Positions 1-8,449 of a DNA stretch of 64,000 nucleotides are shown piece after piece. Within the stretch, counting starts at the first letter, position 1; each line of letters starts with the position of its first letter. Both the position numbers and the translations under genes were made by a program. This DNA is from Endozoicomonas sp. Mp262 (GTDB taxonomy: Bacteria; Pseudomonadota; Gammaproteobacteria; Pseudomonadales; Endozoicomonadaceae): positions 443,501 through 507,500 of the forward strand of contig NZ_CP092489.1 of the NCBI RefSeq assembly GCF_025643335.1, written 5' to 3'. The notes under the pieces were generated by a model. The model did no database searches and had not been told where the DNA came from. It was given only the letters and a program-made list of their open reading frames with translations.

Positions 1-858
1 TTTGCCAAGAATGCTAGCTGGAAAATTATTGGCGTCTATCCGCCAGTTCTCATAGCTTCCGGCACTGAAATAGCAAATAATCTTAGTTCCTCGTTGCTTT
101 AGCGTGGCAATGGTTTCGACAGGTGCATCAAACAGGTCAATATTGTAAATATCAGCGGAAATAGTCGTGTCGATTTCGCCACTTAGCTGCCATTGCCAGC
201 TAGTTCCAGGTTTGGGAATCCACCAACTACTATTAGAATCTGGGGGGACGTCCTGGCCTGTCTCATCCTCTGCTTCTGCTGGGACTGTCTTTTGGACATA
301 AGACAGAGATAAATAGTCAATATCACTATTATCAGAACCATTATTGCTCCAATAACGTAATTGAATGGTTTGTTTTTTACTAATGTATTGCTTAGGGTCT
401 CCGGGTAGTTCAAATTTCAGGTTCTGCCAGAACCAGGGTAATGCCCCTTCGTTTGTTCCCAGAAGCTGCCACTTTTGTTCCTGGTAGTTTAAGACAGCCC
501 ATCTCCAACGTTGATATGCCGTTTCAGGGCCGAGGTAGTTTACTTCCAGGGTCATTGATTCCAATGATATATTAGCGGGTACTCTAAAGTGGATGTAGCC
601 TCTGTAGCGCTTATTACTACTGGTAAATTCTATATAGGATGGCCAGTGGTTATCGTAACCCTTCTGATCTTTGTATTTCAGGACATCCAGTGACTGTTCA
701 CTGTGAGATCCATCTTTGCTGATAATCGAAAATGGATAGAGATTTTGTATATCGGTAGCATAATTAAAGGTCGGTATAGCAAAAAGAATACTGGCCAGAA
801 AAAAAACATTTATGATTTGTGCTGAGCTTTTGGCCCAGGCGGCTGAACGCTTCATCAT
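1..858 (-). CDS. Secreted GH114-like (endo-alpha-1,4-polygalactosaminidase family) protein, C-terminus beyond the window
   Basis: The reading frame is open from the ATG at 858 to the window edge (286 codons visible). Residues 1-36 form a signal peptide (VFFLASILFAIPTFNYA). About residues 40-195 look like an all-beta module rich in Trp, Tyr and Asn, perhaps carbohydrate-binding. After an acidic linker, WWIPKPGTSWQWQLSG begins at about residue 212 and leads to YNIDLFD and CYFSAGSYE. These are typical of the N-terminal half of the GH114 TIM barrel, whose characterised members cut galactosaminogalactan-type polymers. Its 5' end is duplicated at 1683-1966, which shows that it once followed motY directly. 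The substrate is inferred from the family only. The catalytic carboxylates lie mostly outside the window. Confidence 0.65.
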   Translation of the reverse strand, partial: MMKRSAAWAKSSAQIINVFFLASILFAIPTFNYATDIQNLYPFSIISKDGSHSEQSLDVLKYKDQKGYDNHWPSYIEFTSSNKRYRGYIHFRVPANISLESMTLEVNYLGPETAYQRWRWAVLNYQEQKWQLLGTNEGALPWFWQNLKFELPGDPKQYISKKQTIQLRYWSNNGSDNSDIDYLSLSYVQKTVPAEAEDETGQDVPPDSNSSWWIPKPGTSWQWQLSGEIDTTISADIYNIDLFDAPVETIATLKQRGTKIICYFSAGSYENWRIDANNFPASILGK

Positions 859-954
859 CCCTGATACTCCCTGCTTCAGGTTACTTCGAGGAACCTTTCA
901 TCCTTTTCAGGTTCTATTCAATAAATTGACAGTTTTATTGGGCTCAATTTACTA
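671..954. repeat. 284-bp direct repeat, left copy
   Basis: This covers the first 62 codons of the GH114-like gene and the 96 bp upstream of it. The same sequence recurs 1012 bp to the right at 1683-1966 with about three mismatches. The two copies flank an insertion at 955-1682. Confidence 0.9.
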
Positions 955-1682
955 GAGCGATACTAATAAACATAGATCGGCTGGATTGACTTGCAAGCAT
1001 GATTTATTTGTATTCATTACAATCAATTCTCCGGATATCTAGATCTTTATTTTTGATTAATTAGAACTTACGCATTGACAGCTCTGACAAAAAATGGTCT
1101 TAGCCATTCTTTCCCATTAGGGAAGCTTTCTATGAAATCCCAAGTAACCTGAGTTCGACATAAGCAACTGATTTTATATAGCATAGCTGCCAAGCTGATT
1201 AGGGATGGGGTAGTGCTGTGCTGACAAAGGTATTTTGCAAAGTAGATGACTTTTGCAAACAGTTTGAGCCAAAGTCTCTTCCAATATGAAATGAGCCTGA
1301 AGGAGAGAGCCGTTTCCAATATGGAATGAGCCTGCAAAATCGGGTCGATCGTTCATGATTACTGGATGAAAATAATCATGAACACACGGCTGATAAAAAC
1401 CCTCCAGCAAGTAGAGGAACTGCTTCAACAAGCCCCTAAGATTGAACCTAGACGGTAATTAAAAGATGAATGCTATCAATGGGTTGAGACTATCCTCAGG
1501 CACTTCAGATACCCTTCTCTGAACCGTACCGACAAAGGCGTCATCAGACGCTACCTACGGATTGTGACAGGCTACTCCAGAATCCAGGTATCCCGGCTGA
1601 TCAAGACTTACACCGTCACCGGTAGTCTGAAGCGCTAACAGCGGACAACCAATGGGTTTACACAGAAATACACCCAGGTCAG
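955..1682. mobile_element. Insertion of degenerate transposon DNA between the 284-bp repeats
   Basis: This 728-bp block separates the two direct repeats. Its right half holds a recognisable dead transposase (1366-1682). Its left half has no convincing gene. A minus-strand frame of 89 codons at 1068-1337 (SFRLISYWKRLWLKLFAK...) could be the decayed C-terminal end of another transposase, but I cannot assign it. I saw no clear terminal inverted repeats, so the element is probably a composite remnant. Confidence 0.6.
1366..1682 (+). pseudogene. Integrase-core (DDE) transposase, N-terminal remnant with stop codons
   Basis: One plus-strand frame starts at the ATG at 1366 and reads through two internal TAA codons. 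It contains VETILRHFRYPSLNRTDKGV, then IRRYLRIVTGYSRIQVSRLI and KTYTVTGSLKR. This resembles the helix-turn-helix N-terminus of IS481/ISNCY-type integrase-core transposases, where a '(L/Y)xxADKG...YLxxVSGYSRxQ(V/L)TRL' pattern is common. The frame ends abruptly at the junction with the repeat at 1683, so the catalytic domain is missing. It is not functional. Confidence 0.6.
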
Positions 1683-1870
1683 TTGTATTTCAAGACATCC
1701 AGTGACTGTTCACTGTGAGATCCATCTTTGCTGATAATCGAAAATGGATAGAGATTTTGTATATCGGTAGCATAATTAAAGGTCGGTATAGCAAAAAGAA
1801 TACTGGCCAGAAAAAAAACATTTATGATTTGTGCTGAGCTTTTGACCCAGGCGGCTGAACGCTTCATCAT
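1683..1870 (-). pseudogene. Truncated 5' fragment of the GH114-like gene
   Basis: This is a duplicate of codons 1-62 of the gene at 1-858, with the same signal peptide. It runs into the insertion at 1682 and stops one codon later. It sits 93 bp downstream of motY, which was probably the original position of the intact gene. At most it would make an exported peptide of about 60 residues. Confidence 0.7.
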
Positions 1871-1966
1871 CCCTGATACTCCCTGCTTCAGGTTACTTCG
1901 AGAAACCTTTCATCCTTTTCAGGTTCTATTCAATAAATTGACAGTTTTATTGGGCTCAATTTACTA
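1683..1966. repeat. 284-bp direct repeat, right copy
   Basis: This is the second copy of 671-954. It ends exactly at the TAG stop codon of motY (1964-1966). In this copy the GH114-like reading frame breaks off after the sequence SLDVLKY. Confidence 0.9.
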
Positions 1967-2818
1967 CCTTTTACTTCCATTCTTAATCAGTCGTATTTCC
2001 ACCCGCCTGTTTTTATGGGCGCTTTGTCCTTTCAATGGATAACGCGAACCATGTCCCCGTACTACCATTGTTTTGGAAACCCCTTGCTCCCGTAAAAAGT
2101 CCCTGACCCTGTTTGCCCTGGCAATTGAAATATCCCTGTTTCTAAGGGACTGGCCCGATGTATCGGTATGACCATCAATTTCGATACCAGTGACCTGAGC
2201 ATCTTCAAGAATATAATCCACAAGTAATTTCAACATTTTCCGCTGACTGGTGGTAAGGTGCGTTTTCCCCTGGCCATAAAGCAACCGGGTCAAACGAGCC
2301 TGTTCAAAATTCATCGTTAACAGGTTGGCCCGGCATTGGTTAAAATCGCCATAGACTTCTGTAAAGCCCACATTCATTACCCTTACCAACCATGATGGGT
2401 GTCCTTGGCGTTGGAGATCCAGTTCAATCCATCGCCCCTTTCGAAGCTCTTCAGCCATTTCAAGTACACCGTCTTCCATAACATTATCTGGAGCTTTTAT
2501 AGTCTTTTGACTAATATTCCTGCCAAAATCTTTCGATTCCCATGGAGCAACAACGCTTCTTAGCTTCAGCATGCCATTAAAGTTTCTCATCCAGCCAGAG
2601 TGAATTTCGATTCTTAAAGGTAAGCCAGCTTCTGCCACAAATTGAATAGCACCAAATCGGGGTACTTTATGTTCCAGCTCACACTGAAACCGTGACCCGC
2701 TAAAATACCACTGACTACCATCCATATTGGCACTGAACAGCTCGGTGCCAACCCCACGGCTAATAATAACCGGGCTGGTCATACATAAGATAATGATGGC
2801 TAATAATAATTGTCTCAA
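1964..2818 (-). CDS. motY: MotY-like flagellar T-ring protein with OmpA-type C-terminal domain
   Basis: MotY forms the periplasmic T ring that helps hold stator units around the basal body and binds peptidoglycan. The protein has 284 residues, close to the usual length of about 290. Residues 1-24 look like a signal peptide. The N-terminal domain carries the MotY-like stretch FSGSRFQCELEHKVPRFG. The OmpA-like peptidoglycan-binding domain lies at about 165-280, with IDGHTDTSG, RANRVRDFL and NRRVEIRL. It lies after flgN, at the end of the flg block. A sigma-28-like -10 box lies 39 bp upstream. MotY is known from Vibrio polar and lateral systems and from Pseudomonas. Confidence 0.85.
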   Translation of the reverse strand: MRQLLLAIIILCMTSPVIISRGVGTELFSANMDGSQWYFSGSRFQCELEHKVPRFGAIQFVAEAGLPLRIEIHSGWMRNFNGMLKLRSVVAPWESKDFGRNISQKTIKAPDNVMEDGVLEMAEELRKGRWIELDLQRQGHPSWLVRVMNVGFTEVYGDFNQCRANLLTMNFEQARLTRLLYGQGKTHLTTSQRKMLKLLVDYILEDAQVTGIEIDGHTDTSGQSLRNRDISIARANRVRDFLREQGVSKTMVVRGHGSRYPLKGQSAHKNRRVEIRLIKNGSKR

Positions 2819-2856
2819 TTTAATGGCCTTGACAATCAGCCGGAGGATTGTTGTTT

Positions 2857-2883
2857 ATATCGGCCTGAATGGATTCAAAACAA
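2857..2883 (-). promoter_or_regulatory. Possible sigma-28 promoter of motY
   Basis: On the minus strand GCCGATAT lies at 2864-2857, one base from the sigma-28 -10 consensus GCCGATAA, 39 bp before the motY start. The -35 position (TTGTTTTG) is weak. FliA control of motY is known in related bacteria. The assignment here is inference. Confidence 0.4.
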
Positions 2884-2924
2884 GAGGATACTTGTGGGAA
2901 AAGAGTTATTTTTAATTCCTTTTA

Positions 2925-3401
2925 TTATGCATTTCCAATTTCATGATGGCCATCCATTGGTATGGCCACACCATTGGAGGAGTAGGTACCAACCCGGTAA
3001 AAATGGTCATTCATCATATTTAACAGTCGACGGGTAACAGAACTCAGGCGGGCCTGAACTTTACCGTTTAGCTTGTTAAGCTCCTGGCAGTAGACAATGC
3101 TTTGCTCAAGTTTTATCCATTCTGACAGTGCTGTTTCTCTCTGCGAAACCGGCATTGTCGCTATCATTTTTTTAATTCCGACTCCACTGACTTCATACCC
3201 CATACCTTTTAACAAACGGCTTCTCAAGGTGGCATTTTGCCGGACCTTGCTCACAAAACCTGATTGCTCTTTAAGGGTTTGCTGAAGGGCTGAAATATCA
3301 CGGGATAACAATTGCTGATGTATCCGGTTTTGTATCGCCTGCAAAGCTAAAAATAACTCTCGTGCCTCAAGGACCGTATTCATAACCAATTCTGTGCTCA
3401 T
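2925..3401 (-). CDS. flgN: FlgN-type chaperone for hook-filament junction proteins
   Basis: FlgN binds FlgK and FlgL in the cytoplasm and brings them to the export gate. This 158-residue, mostly helical protein is rich in Leu, Gln and Arg, with long amphipathic helices (for example VLEARELFLALQAIQNRIHQ). That is the usual look of FlgN, which varies strongly in sequence. Its start overlaps the flgM stop by 4 bp, so the two are translationally coupled. The assignment rests on size, helical pattern and position directly after flgM. Confidence 0.75.
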   Translation of the reverse strand: MSTELVMNTVLEARELFLALQAIQNRIHQQLLSRDISALQQTLKEQSGFVSKVRQNATLRSRLLKGMGYEVSGVGIKKMIATMPVSQRETALSEWIKLEQSIVYCQELNKLNGKVQARLSSVTRRLLNMMNDHFYRVGTYSSNGVAIPMDGHHEIGNA

Positions 3402-3700
3402 AGGTCTTTTAGCTCATCCTGCATTTCCAGCATTTTTTTTGCTAACAGGTCATAATCAATGGGCAACCGGTCATCTTTAATAGCCTTACGAATCGCTTCA
3501 ACTCTAGCCTCATCAATTTCCGAAACAGACTCAAGGGATGACTGAAGCTCACTCAATAAAACTGCATCACTACTTAGATGTAGCTGATCGACACCCGCAT
3601 CCGCAGTAGTGTCTGCTTTATTTTTGACGGCCGCTGCTTTTCCGGATCTGGCAGTACGCCCCATTCGGCCACTGCCACCAACCCTGTCGATGTTCGACAT
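3398..3700 (-). CDS. flgM: FlgM, anti-sigma-28 factor
   Basis: FlgM holds FliA (sigma-28) inactive until the hook is finished, then leaves through the flagellar export channel. The protein has 100 residues, the usual length. Its N-terminus is flexible and basic (SNIDRVGGSGRMGRTARSGK). The helical C-terminal half carries DQLHLSSDAVLLSELQSSL and RVEAIRKAIKDDRLPIDYDL, the conserved sigma-binding part. A good sigma-28-type promoter lies just upstream, which would give feedback control as in enterobacteria. Its target FliA is encoded at 16440. Confidence 0.9.
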   Translation of the reverse strand: MSNIDRVGGSGRMGRTARSGKAAAVKNKADTTADAGVDQLHLSSDAVLLSELQSSLESVSEIDEARVEAIRKAIKDDRLPIDYDLLAKKMLEMQDELKDL

Positions 3701-3732
3701 TGTTTTAGCCTGAACTTTCTACTTGACTTAAA

Positions 3733-3759
3733 TTATCGACTAAAAATTGGCCATCTTGA
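3733..3759 (-). promoter_or_regulatory. Likely sigma-28 promoter of flgM-flgN
   Basis: The minus strand carries TCAAGATG, an 11-bp spacer and GTCGATAA, against the consensus TAAAGTTT-N11-GCCGATAA. Five of eight and seven of eight bases match, and the spacing is exact. The site ends 33 bp before the flgM start. It would let FliA drive its own inhibitor. Confidence 0.6.
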
Positions 3760-3784
3760 ACCATTCCATCATTAAAACAATGGT

Positions 3785-4924
3785 TCAACGAATATAATTG
3801 AACAATCCTAATTGATCGATGGAAGCATATGCTTGCTGGCTTGCCTGAAGAATCGCTTCCTGGAGTTTCATTCTGCTAATGGCTTCTGCCAGGTCAACAT
3901 CTTCAAGAGCGGTACGCAATTCTTCACCCAGTAATTTAATATCCTCATGGCTGGCTTTCACTGAACTCAAAATATTAAGTCTCTTACCCACCGAAGTCTG
4001 GGTTTCCCCAACCCGCGCCAGGGTATTGTCCACCATTATCAATGCTTCATCCCCATCAAAAGCACCTCCAGACTTGAGGTTATCTGAAAACTGTTTAATA
4101 CCACTCAAAATATCATTAGGTTTAATGGTAATGACATCTCCTGATACCGGGGCTGCCGTCAGTTCCACTGCAACCCCCTTAAGTGCAAGACTGGTACCTG
4201 CCGCTATATTCTCCACATCGGTGGAACCATCAAGCAGGTCATATTCTACGGTGAAGTCTGAACCATTATGGGTAATCCGGATTTCAGTATATTGACCAAA
4301 GACTTCCAGGTTATTGATATCATAGCTATTCAACTGCGGTGCTCCCGAAGAATAGCTGGCTGTCAGGCTCACATTAAATAATAGGGATCTTGCGGTGTCA
4401 TTGGCTGGAACCTTGGAAAAGGAGCTGATACTTACATTCCTTTGCTGATTATTGCCAGCGTATGAGAAGCTTCCGCTGGCTTGCTGGACGGGCTTTGTGT
4501 TTGTCCGGGTTCCGGAAAAAAGATACTGCCCATCGGCCAGCTGGTAATTACCGTAGCCTTGCAACTGTTCCACCAGCTCATCCAGTTCAACTGCCAACGC
4601 ATTCAGTTCGCCTTGCCCATAACTGCCATTACCGGCTTGCAAAGATATTTCCCGCATACGCTGGAGCACATTATTCATACTCCCCAAAACACTTTCTTCC
4701 CTGGCCAGATCACGCTCCAGGGTTTCAATGTTACCTTGATACTGTTCAAGAGCCGCCTTTTCATCACCCAACTGCAACAGCCTGACAGTATCGATGGGAT
4801 CATCCGCTGGCTGTAGAATCCGTTTGCCAGTACTCACCTGATTATAGGTTTCATTGAGCGCTGAGGAATTGCGCTGCATACTTTGAAACAGGATATTATT
4901 CAGCTGGGTGGTGCTGATTCTCAT
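3785..4924 (-). CDS. flgL: FlgL, hook-filament junction protein (HAP3)
   Basis: FlgL is the second junction protein between hook and filament. I start it at the ATG at 4924 (MRISTTQLNNILFQSMQ), which has AGGGAGG just before it. An ATG 13 codons earlier, in the flgK tail, lacks this support. The N-terminal coiled region contains the flagellin-like signature NQVSTGKRILQPADDP. The C-terminus is helical and ends ASQQAYASIDQLGLFNYIR. The length of 379 residues exceeds the 317 of E. coli, the extra residues being in the exposed middle. It follows flgK after 13 bp and is probably co-transcribed with it. Confidence 0.92.
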   Translation of the reverse strand: MRISTTQLNNILFQSMQRNSSALNETYNQVSTGKRILQPADDPIDTVRLLQLGDEKAALEQYQGNIETLERDLAREESVLGSMNNVLQRMREISLQAGNGSYGQGELNALAVELDELVEQLQGYGNYQLADGQYLFSGTRTNTKPVQQASGSFSYAGNNQQRNVSISSFSKVPANDTARSLLFNVSLTASYSSGAPQLNSYDINNLEVFGQYTEIRITHNGSDFTVEYDLLDGSTDVENIAAGTSLALKGVAVELTAAPVSGDVITIKPNDILSGIKQFSDNLKSGGAFDGDEALIMVDNTLARVGETQTSVGKRLNILSSVKASHEDIKLLGEELRTALEDVDLAEAISRMKLQEAILQASQQAYASIDQLGLFNYIR

Positions 4925-4937
4925 GTAACCTCCCTGT

Positions 4938-6890
4938 TCAGAACATTGCCAGCAATGTATCAAAAAGATTTTGTGAAACGGTGATTACCCTGGCATTGGC
5001 ATCATAGGATTGCTGGAACCTGATCAGGTTCACCGCCTCCTCATCCAGATTGACCGCACTAACGGAATCTTTTGCCAAGGTTGCCTTCTCTAGCAAAGAT
5101 ATACTGGTTTCTGATTCCACCTTGGCCTGTGCTGTCAATACACCAACATAGCCGACGGTTTGAATAAAACCTTCCATCAACGTGCTATTTCCCTGAATCA
5201 GCTGTTCACTTTGCAGCGCCAGCAGTTTCTCAAGATTGGTGTTATCTCCCGGAGGTGGAGCTCCTGCCGGATCCACTGCTGCAAAAGCCAGACTCCTTGG
5301 ATCCTTCATGGTCATACGAATGAGTCCGGCACCCTGTCGTGTTGGCTGCAACACAAACTGATCACCATTTGCCAGGGTTGATCCCCTGACAGCAACAGTG
5401 AATCCGTCAATTGAAACACCGGAATCCAGATCAGCCACGGCACCGCTCCAGGAAGTACCATCAGTCTGACGGGTAATGGTATAAAGACCGCCGCTGACAT
5501 GCAGATTATAATCACTGATTGTCAACTGCTTACTGTCGTTTATAACGACCATAACCTGACTATTACCGGAGTTAACCTCCTCAACAACCCTGGATGCAGC
5601 AGGGCTACCGGCAATAGGAAAATTAATCCTGTAAACATCACCATTCTGTAAAGTTCCCCCCAAGGCACTCTCAGTATGATGTTTCAAGTTCAACCCATTA
5701 AAACTCACTCCGGTTTGCAGGTCAGCTAAATTGGTGCCACTGGTTACCAGGGAAGAAGAACCTGCGTTGTCTATGGCATGAATTTCATAATTCGTTGCAC
5801 TGACAATCCGCAGTTCATAGTGGGCAACATCCTGGAGGGCTGTCATATCAGTAACATCCACCCCCAGTATGGCATTACCGGTCACCGGCTCTATCCGGCT
5901 GGCATCCTCCAGCCAATTAATATCCGCAAACAAATGATTATCCGGCGCCCCGGAAAACCCCGCCATATCAGCGCCACCGGATAAAGTCTGGTTAACCTGG
6001 TCGGCCAATATCAGACTGACACGACCGAGTTCATTACTGGCTCGACTGAGCACCTCAGTTTGATAACCCAGTAAGGCACCAATGCTACCACCAGGATCCG
6101 ATTTAAATACGGTTTGGGCCGTGCCATTATCCAGCAGAAAATCCAAATGTGCAGGGTCCTGAAGAGATTGCCTAACACCCAGGGTATTGTATTGACCATC
6201 CCCCATTACCAGCGGCTGACCACTTTGCAAGTAAACATTATAACCTCCATCCCCCTGCTCCAGAACGGTGATGCCAATATATTCTGCCAGCTGGGTAATA
6301 GCCTGATCTCGCTGATCCAGAAGCTCACCGGCTGTTATCTGACCTCCGGCAATAATATTTTTATTGTACGACGCAATTCTTTCAATCAGGGTATTCGCTT
6401 CACTAATACTCTGCTCAGCCTGCAAACCTGCCAATCGACTTTGGCTCTCAATATATTCATTCAAGGCATTAAAGCGTTGTGCCAGCAAATCTGCTGAGCT
6501 TAATGTTTCCTGTCGATAAGCTATTGAAGCCGGATCCGCTGAGGCCGCACTGATCTCGCCAAAAAAAGCATTAATACCCTGAGAAATAGATGAACTTTCA
6601 CTGCCAAGTACGCGATCAAGGCCATCCAGATACTGATACGTTACCTTTTTGCTACTGCTATAGCTGGTTGAATCCCATACCTGGGCGGTGAGGTAGTAAT
6701 CAGTTACCCTGGAAATATCCTGAACCAGAACACCCCAGCCCTGACCATCACCATACCCGGAAAAAGCTTCCGGGCGAACCCGCTGACGGCTATAGCCCGC
6801 TGTATTGGCATTGGCAACATTATGACTGGTAATCCCAAGGGCTGTTTGAGAGGCCAGCAAACCAGACTTGGCAATTTCCAACAGGCTCAT
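4938..6890 (-). CDS. flgK: FlgK, hook-filament junction protein (HAP1)
   Basis: FlgK joins the hook to the junction zone. The N-terminus (SLLEIAKSGLLASQTALGIT, then NVANANTAGYSRQRV) is the rod-hook family signature. The C-terminus (VNLDEEAVNLIRFQQSYDAN) is the matching helix. At 650 residues it is about 100 longer than the E. coli protein. The extra length is in the variable middle, where segments such as NYEIHAIDNAGSSSLVTSGT suggest repeated beta domains exposed on the surface. A perfect sigma-28 -10 box lies 41 bp upstream. Confidence 0.95.
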   Translation of the reverse strand: MSLLEIAKSGLLASQTALGITSHNVANANTAGYSRQRVRPEAFSGYGDGQGWGVLVQDISRVTDYYLTAQVWDSTSYSSSKKVTYQYLDGLDRVLGSESSSISQGINAFFGEISAASADPASIAYRQETLSSADLLAQRFNALNEYIESQSRLAGLQAEQSISEANTLIERIASYNKNIIAGGQITAGELLDQRDQAITQLAEYIGITVLEQGDGGYNVYLQSGQPLVMGDGQYNTLGVRQSLQDPAHLDFLLDNGTAQTVFKSDPGGSIGALLGYQTEVLSRASNELGRVSLILADQVNQTLSGGADMAGFSGAPDNHLFADINWLEDASRIEPVTGNAILGVDVTDMTALQDVAHYELRIVSATNYEIHAIDNAGSSSLVTSGTNLADLQTGVSFNGLNLKHHTESALGGTLQNGDVYRINFPIAGSPAASRVVEEVNSGNSQVMVVINDSKQLTISDYNLHVSGGLYTITRQTDGTSWSGAVADLDSGVSIDGFTVAVRGSTLANGDQFVLQPTRQGAGLIRMTMKDPRSLAFAAVDPAGAPPPGDNTNLEKLLALQSEQLIQGNSTLMEGFIQTVGYVGVLTAQAKVESETSISLLEKATLAKDSVSAVNLDEEAVNLIRFQQSYDANARVITVSQNLFDTLLAMF

Positions 6891-6926
6891 AGTGAACTCC
6901 TGTTCGCTATTTAGCGCTTCAAAAGA

Positions 6927-7262
6927 TTATTTATCGGCGGATTCCAGTACTGCTTCAGGGGATCCCCCCAGTTGACGCATCACCGCTTCAGCCAGCCCCG
7001 CCCCACCATCCATGGTAAGGGTTGAAGCCAGCTGTTGATCCAACATGGAACGATAGAATTTTTCCTCCCTGCCACCCATCAGGCTTTCCCCCGCCAGAAC
7101 ATCATTGGCTTCCCGCATACTCTTGATCAACATATTGACAAACAGGGACTCAAAAGCCTTGGCTGCTTCTTTTAATGACTCGGGATTATTGGGATTCTGT
7201 CTTATTTTGCTTAGCTCCGCCTGCTGCATCAGTGCATCCGGAGACATCCCTGTAATATCCAT
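6927..7262 (-). CDS. flgJ: FlgJ rod-capping protein, short form without muramidase domain
   Basis: FlgJ is the scaffold for rod assembly. This protein has only 111 residues from the ATG at 7262 (MDITGMSPDALMQQAELSKI), which has GAGG in good position. A longer frame would begin inside flgI. Conserved parts are AAKAFESLFVNMLIKSMREA and EKFYRSMLDQQLASTL. The glucosaminidase half found in E. coli FlgJ (313 residues) is missing, as in alphaproteobacteria and in several secondary flagellar systems. A separate peptidoglycan hydrolase is then needed, and none is encoded nearby. Confidence 0.9.
   Translation of the reverse strand: MDITGMSPDALMQQAELSKIRQNPNNPESLKEAAKAFESLFVNMLIKSMREANDVLAGESLMGGREEKFYRSMLDQQLASTLTMDGGAGLAEAVMRQLGGSPEAVLESADK
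6931..6957 (-). promoter_or_regulatory. Likely sigma-28 promoter of flgK-flgL
   Basis: The minus strand has TGAAGCAG, an 11-bp spacer and a perfect GCCGATAA -10 box. It lies inside the last codons of flgJ, about 40 bp before flgK. An internal class 3 promoter at flgK is also known in enterobacteria. Confidence 0.6.
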
Positions 7263-7272
7263 GGTGTTATCC

Positions 7273-8442
7273 TCACATAACGATAAGTTCAGCCCGCAAG
7301 GCCCCGGCAGACTCAAGTGCCTGCAGAATAGACATCAGATCCATAGGCGTTGCCCCCACTTTATTGATTGCTGTAACAATCTCCTGGAGCGAAACACTGG
7401 AAGGGATAATAAATGCCCTTGATGCCTTTTCATCAATACGTACGTCACTGGTATAGGTATCGGTCTTGTTTTCATCTTTCAACAGCTTTTCTTTATCAGC
7501 CGCACCTTGCCAAAAGGTTGTGCCTGTGGTGGTATCCAGAGTTTCCCTTACGGTAATTTCCAGGTTGCCATGACTCACCACCGCAGGCAGTACCCGCACA
7601 TTCTGCCCCATCACCACGGTTCCCGTTCTGGAATTGAAAATAACCCGGGCAGGAGGCAGGGATGGCTCCATTTCCATATTTTCCAGCAAGGCCATAAATG
7701 TCACTCGCTGGTTGGGGTCTTCCGGAGCCTTCACCTGAACATTGGCGGCATCAACAGCCGATGCCACACCGGGACCTAAAGTACTGTTAATAGACCTGGC
7801 TATAATCCTGGCGGTGGAGAAACTTGGACTTTTCAGGGTCATACTCACAGGGCCTTTTGCAAACCCTGTTTCAACCCGCCGCTCTACAGTGGCTCCATTA
7901 GGAATCACGCCAACCCGGGTATGGTTAATGGTAACGCTTGAGCCATTATTCCCTTCAGCAGACACACCACCCACCAGTACATTTCCCTGGGCAACCGCAT
8001 AAATTTCCCGATCCACCCCCTTCAAAGCCGTCATCAACAAAGTCCCCCCCCTGATACTTTTAGCATCACCGATAGAAGACACTGTTATAGTTAGCTTCTG
8101 TCCCGGACGAGCAAAGGCGGGTAAATCAGCATGAACTGAAACTGCAGCCACATTTTTAGCCTTGACGTCCTTGGTAAGAGAAATACCAAACTCCCGAAGC
8201 ATGTTTTTCAGGGACTGGTTGGTAAAATCAATACTTTTATCACCGGTTCCCTCAAGACCCACCACCAACCCATAACCAATCAGCTGGTTGGTTCGAATGC
8301 CTTGAATATCCACCAGATCCAGCAGCCTGTCTGCCTTGGCTAGCTGACATAAAAACGCTTGTACAAATAGCACCATTGCCAGCAGTAAGCCACCAGAGCC
8401 TGTTCTTATCGCTGTTTCTATCCTGGCAAAGTGTGTATTCAT
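7273..8442 (-). CDS. flgI: FlgI, flagellar P-ring protein
   Basis: FlgI is exported through Sec and forms the P ring in the peptidoglycan layer with help from FlgA. The protein has 389 residues. A signal peptide ends near FLCQLAKA. The family core follows: DRLLDLVDIQGIRTNQLIGY, then LVVGLEGTGDKS. The C-terminus LMSILQALESAGALRAELIV is typical. It lies 7 bp from flgH and 10 bp before flgJ, all in one operon. Confidence 0.97.
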   Translation of the reverse strand: MNTHFARIETAIRTGSGGLLLAMVLFVQAFLCQLAKADRLLDLVDIQGIRTNQLIGYGLVVGLEGTGDKSIDFTNQSLKNMLREFGISLTKDVKAKNVAAVSVHADLPAFARPGQKLTITVSSIGDAKSIRGGTLLMTALKGVDREIYAVAQGNVLVGGVSAEGNNGSSVTINHTRVGVIPNGATVERRVETGFAKGPVSMTLKSPSFSTARIIARSINSTLGPGVASAVDAANVQVKAPEDPNQRVTFMALLENMEMEPSLPPARVIFNSRTGTVVMGQNVRVLPAVVSHGNLEITVRETLDTTTGTTFWQGAADKEKLLKDENKTDTYTSDVRIDEKASRAFIIPSSVSLQEIVTAINKVGATPMDLMSILQALESAGALRAELIVM

Positions 8443-8449
8443 AAAGGCC

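Noticed and set aside
1068-1337. Minus-strand frame of 89 codons in the insertion at the left end
   Set aside because: It may be a transposase tail, but no motif allows an assignment, so it is not listed as a gene.
3879-4816. Long plus-strand frames opposite flgL
   Set aside because: They are shadows of flgL codon usage with no start signals or domain content.
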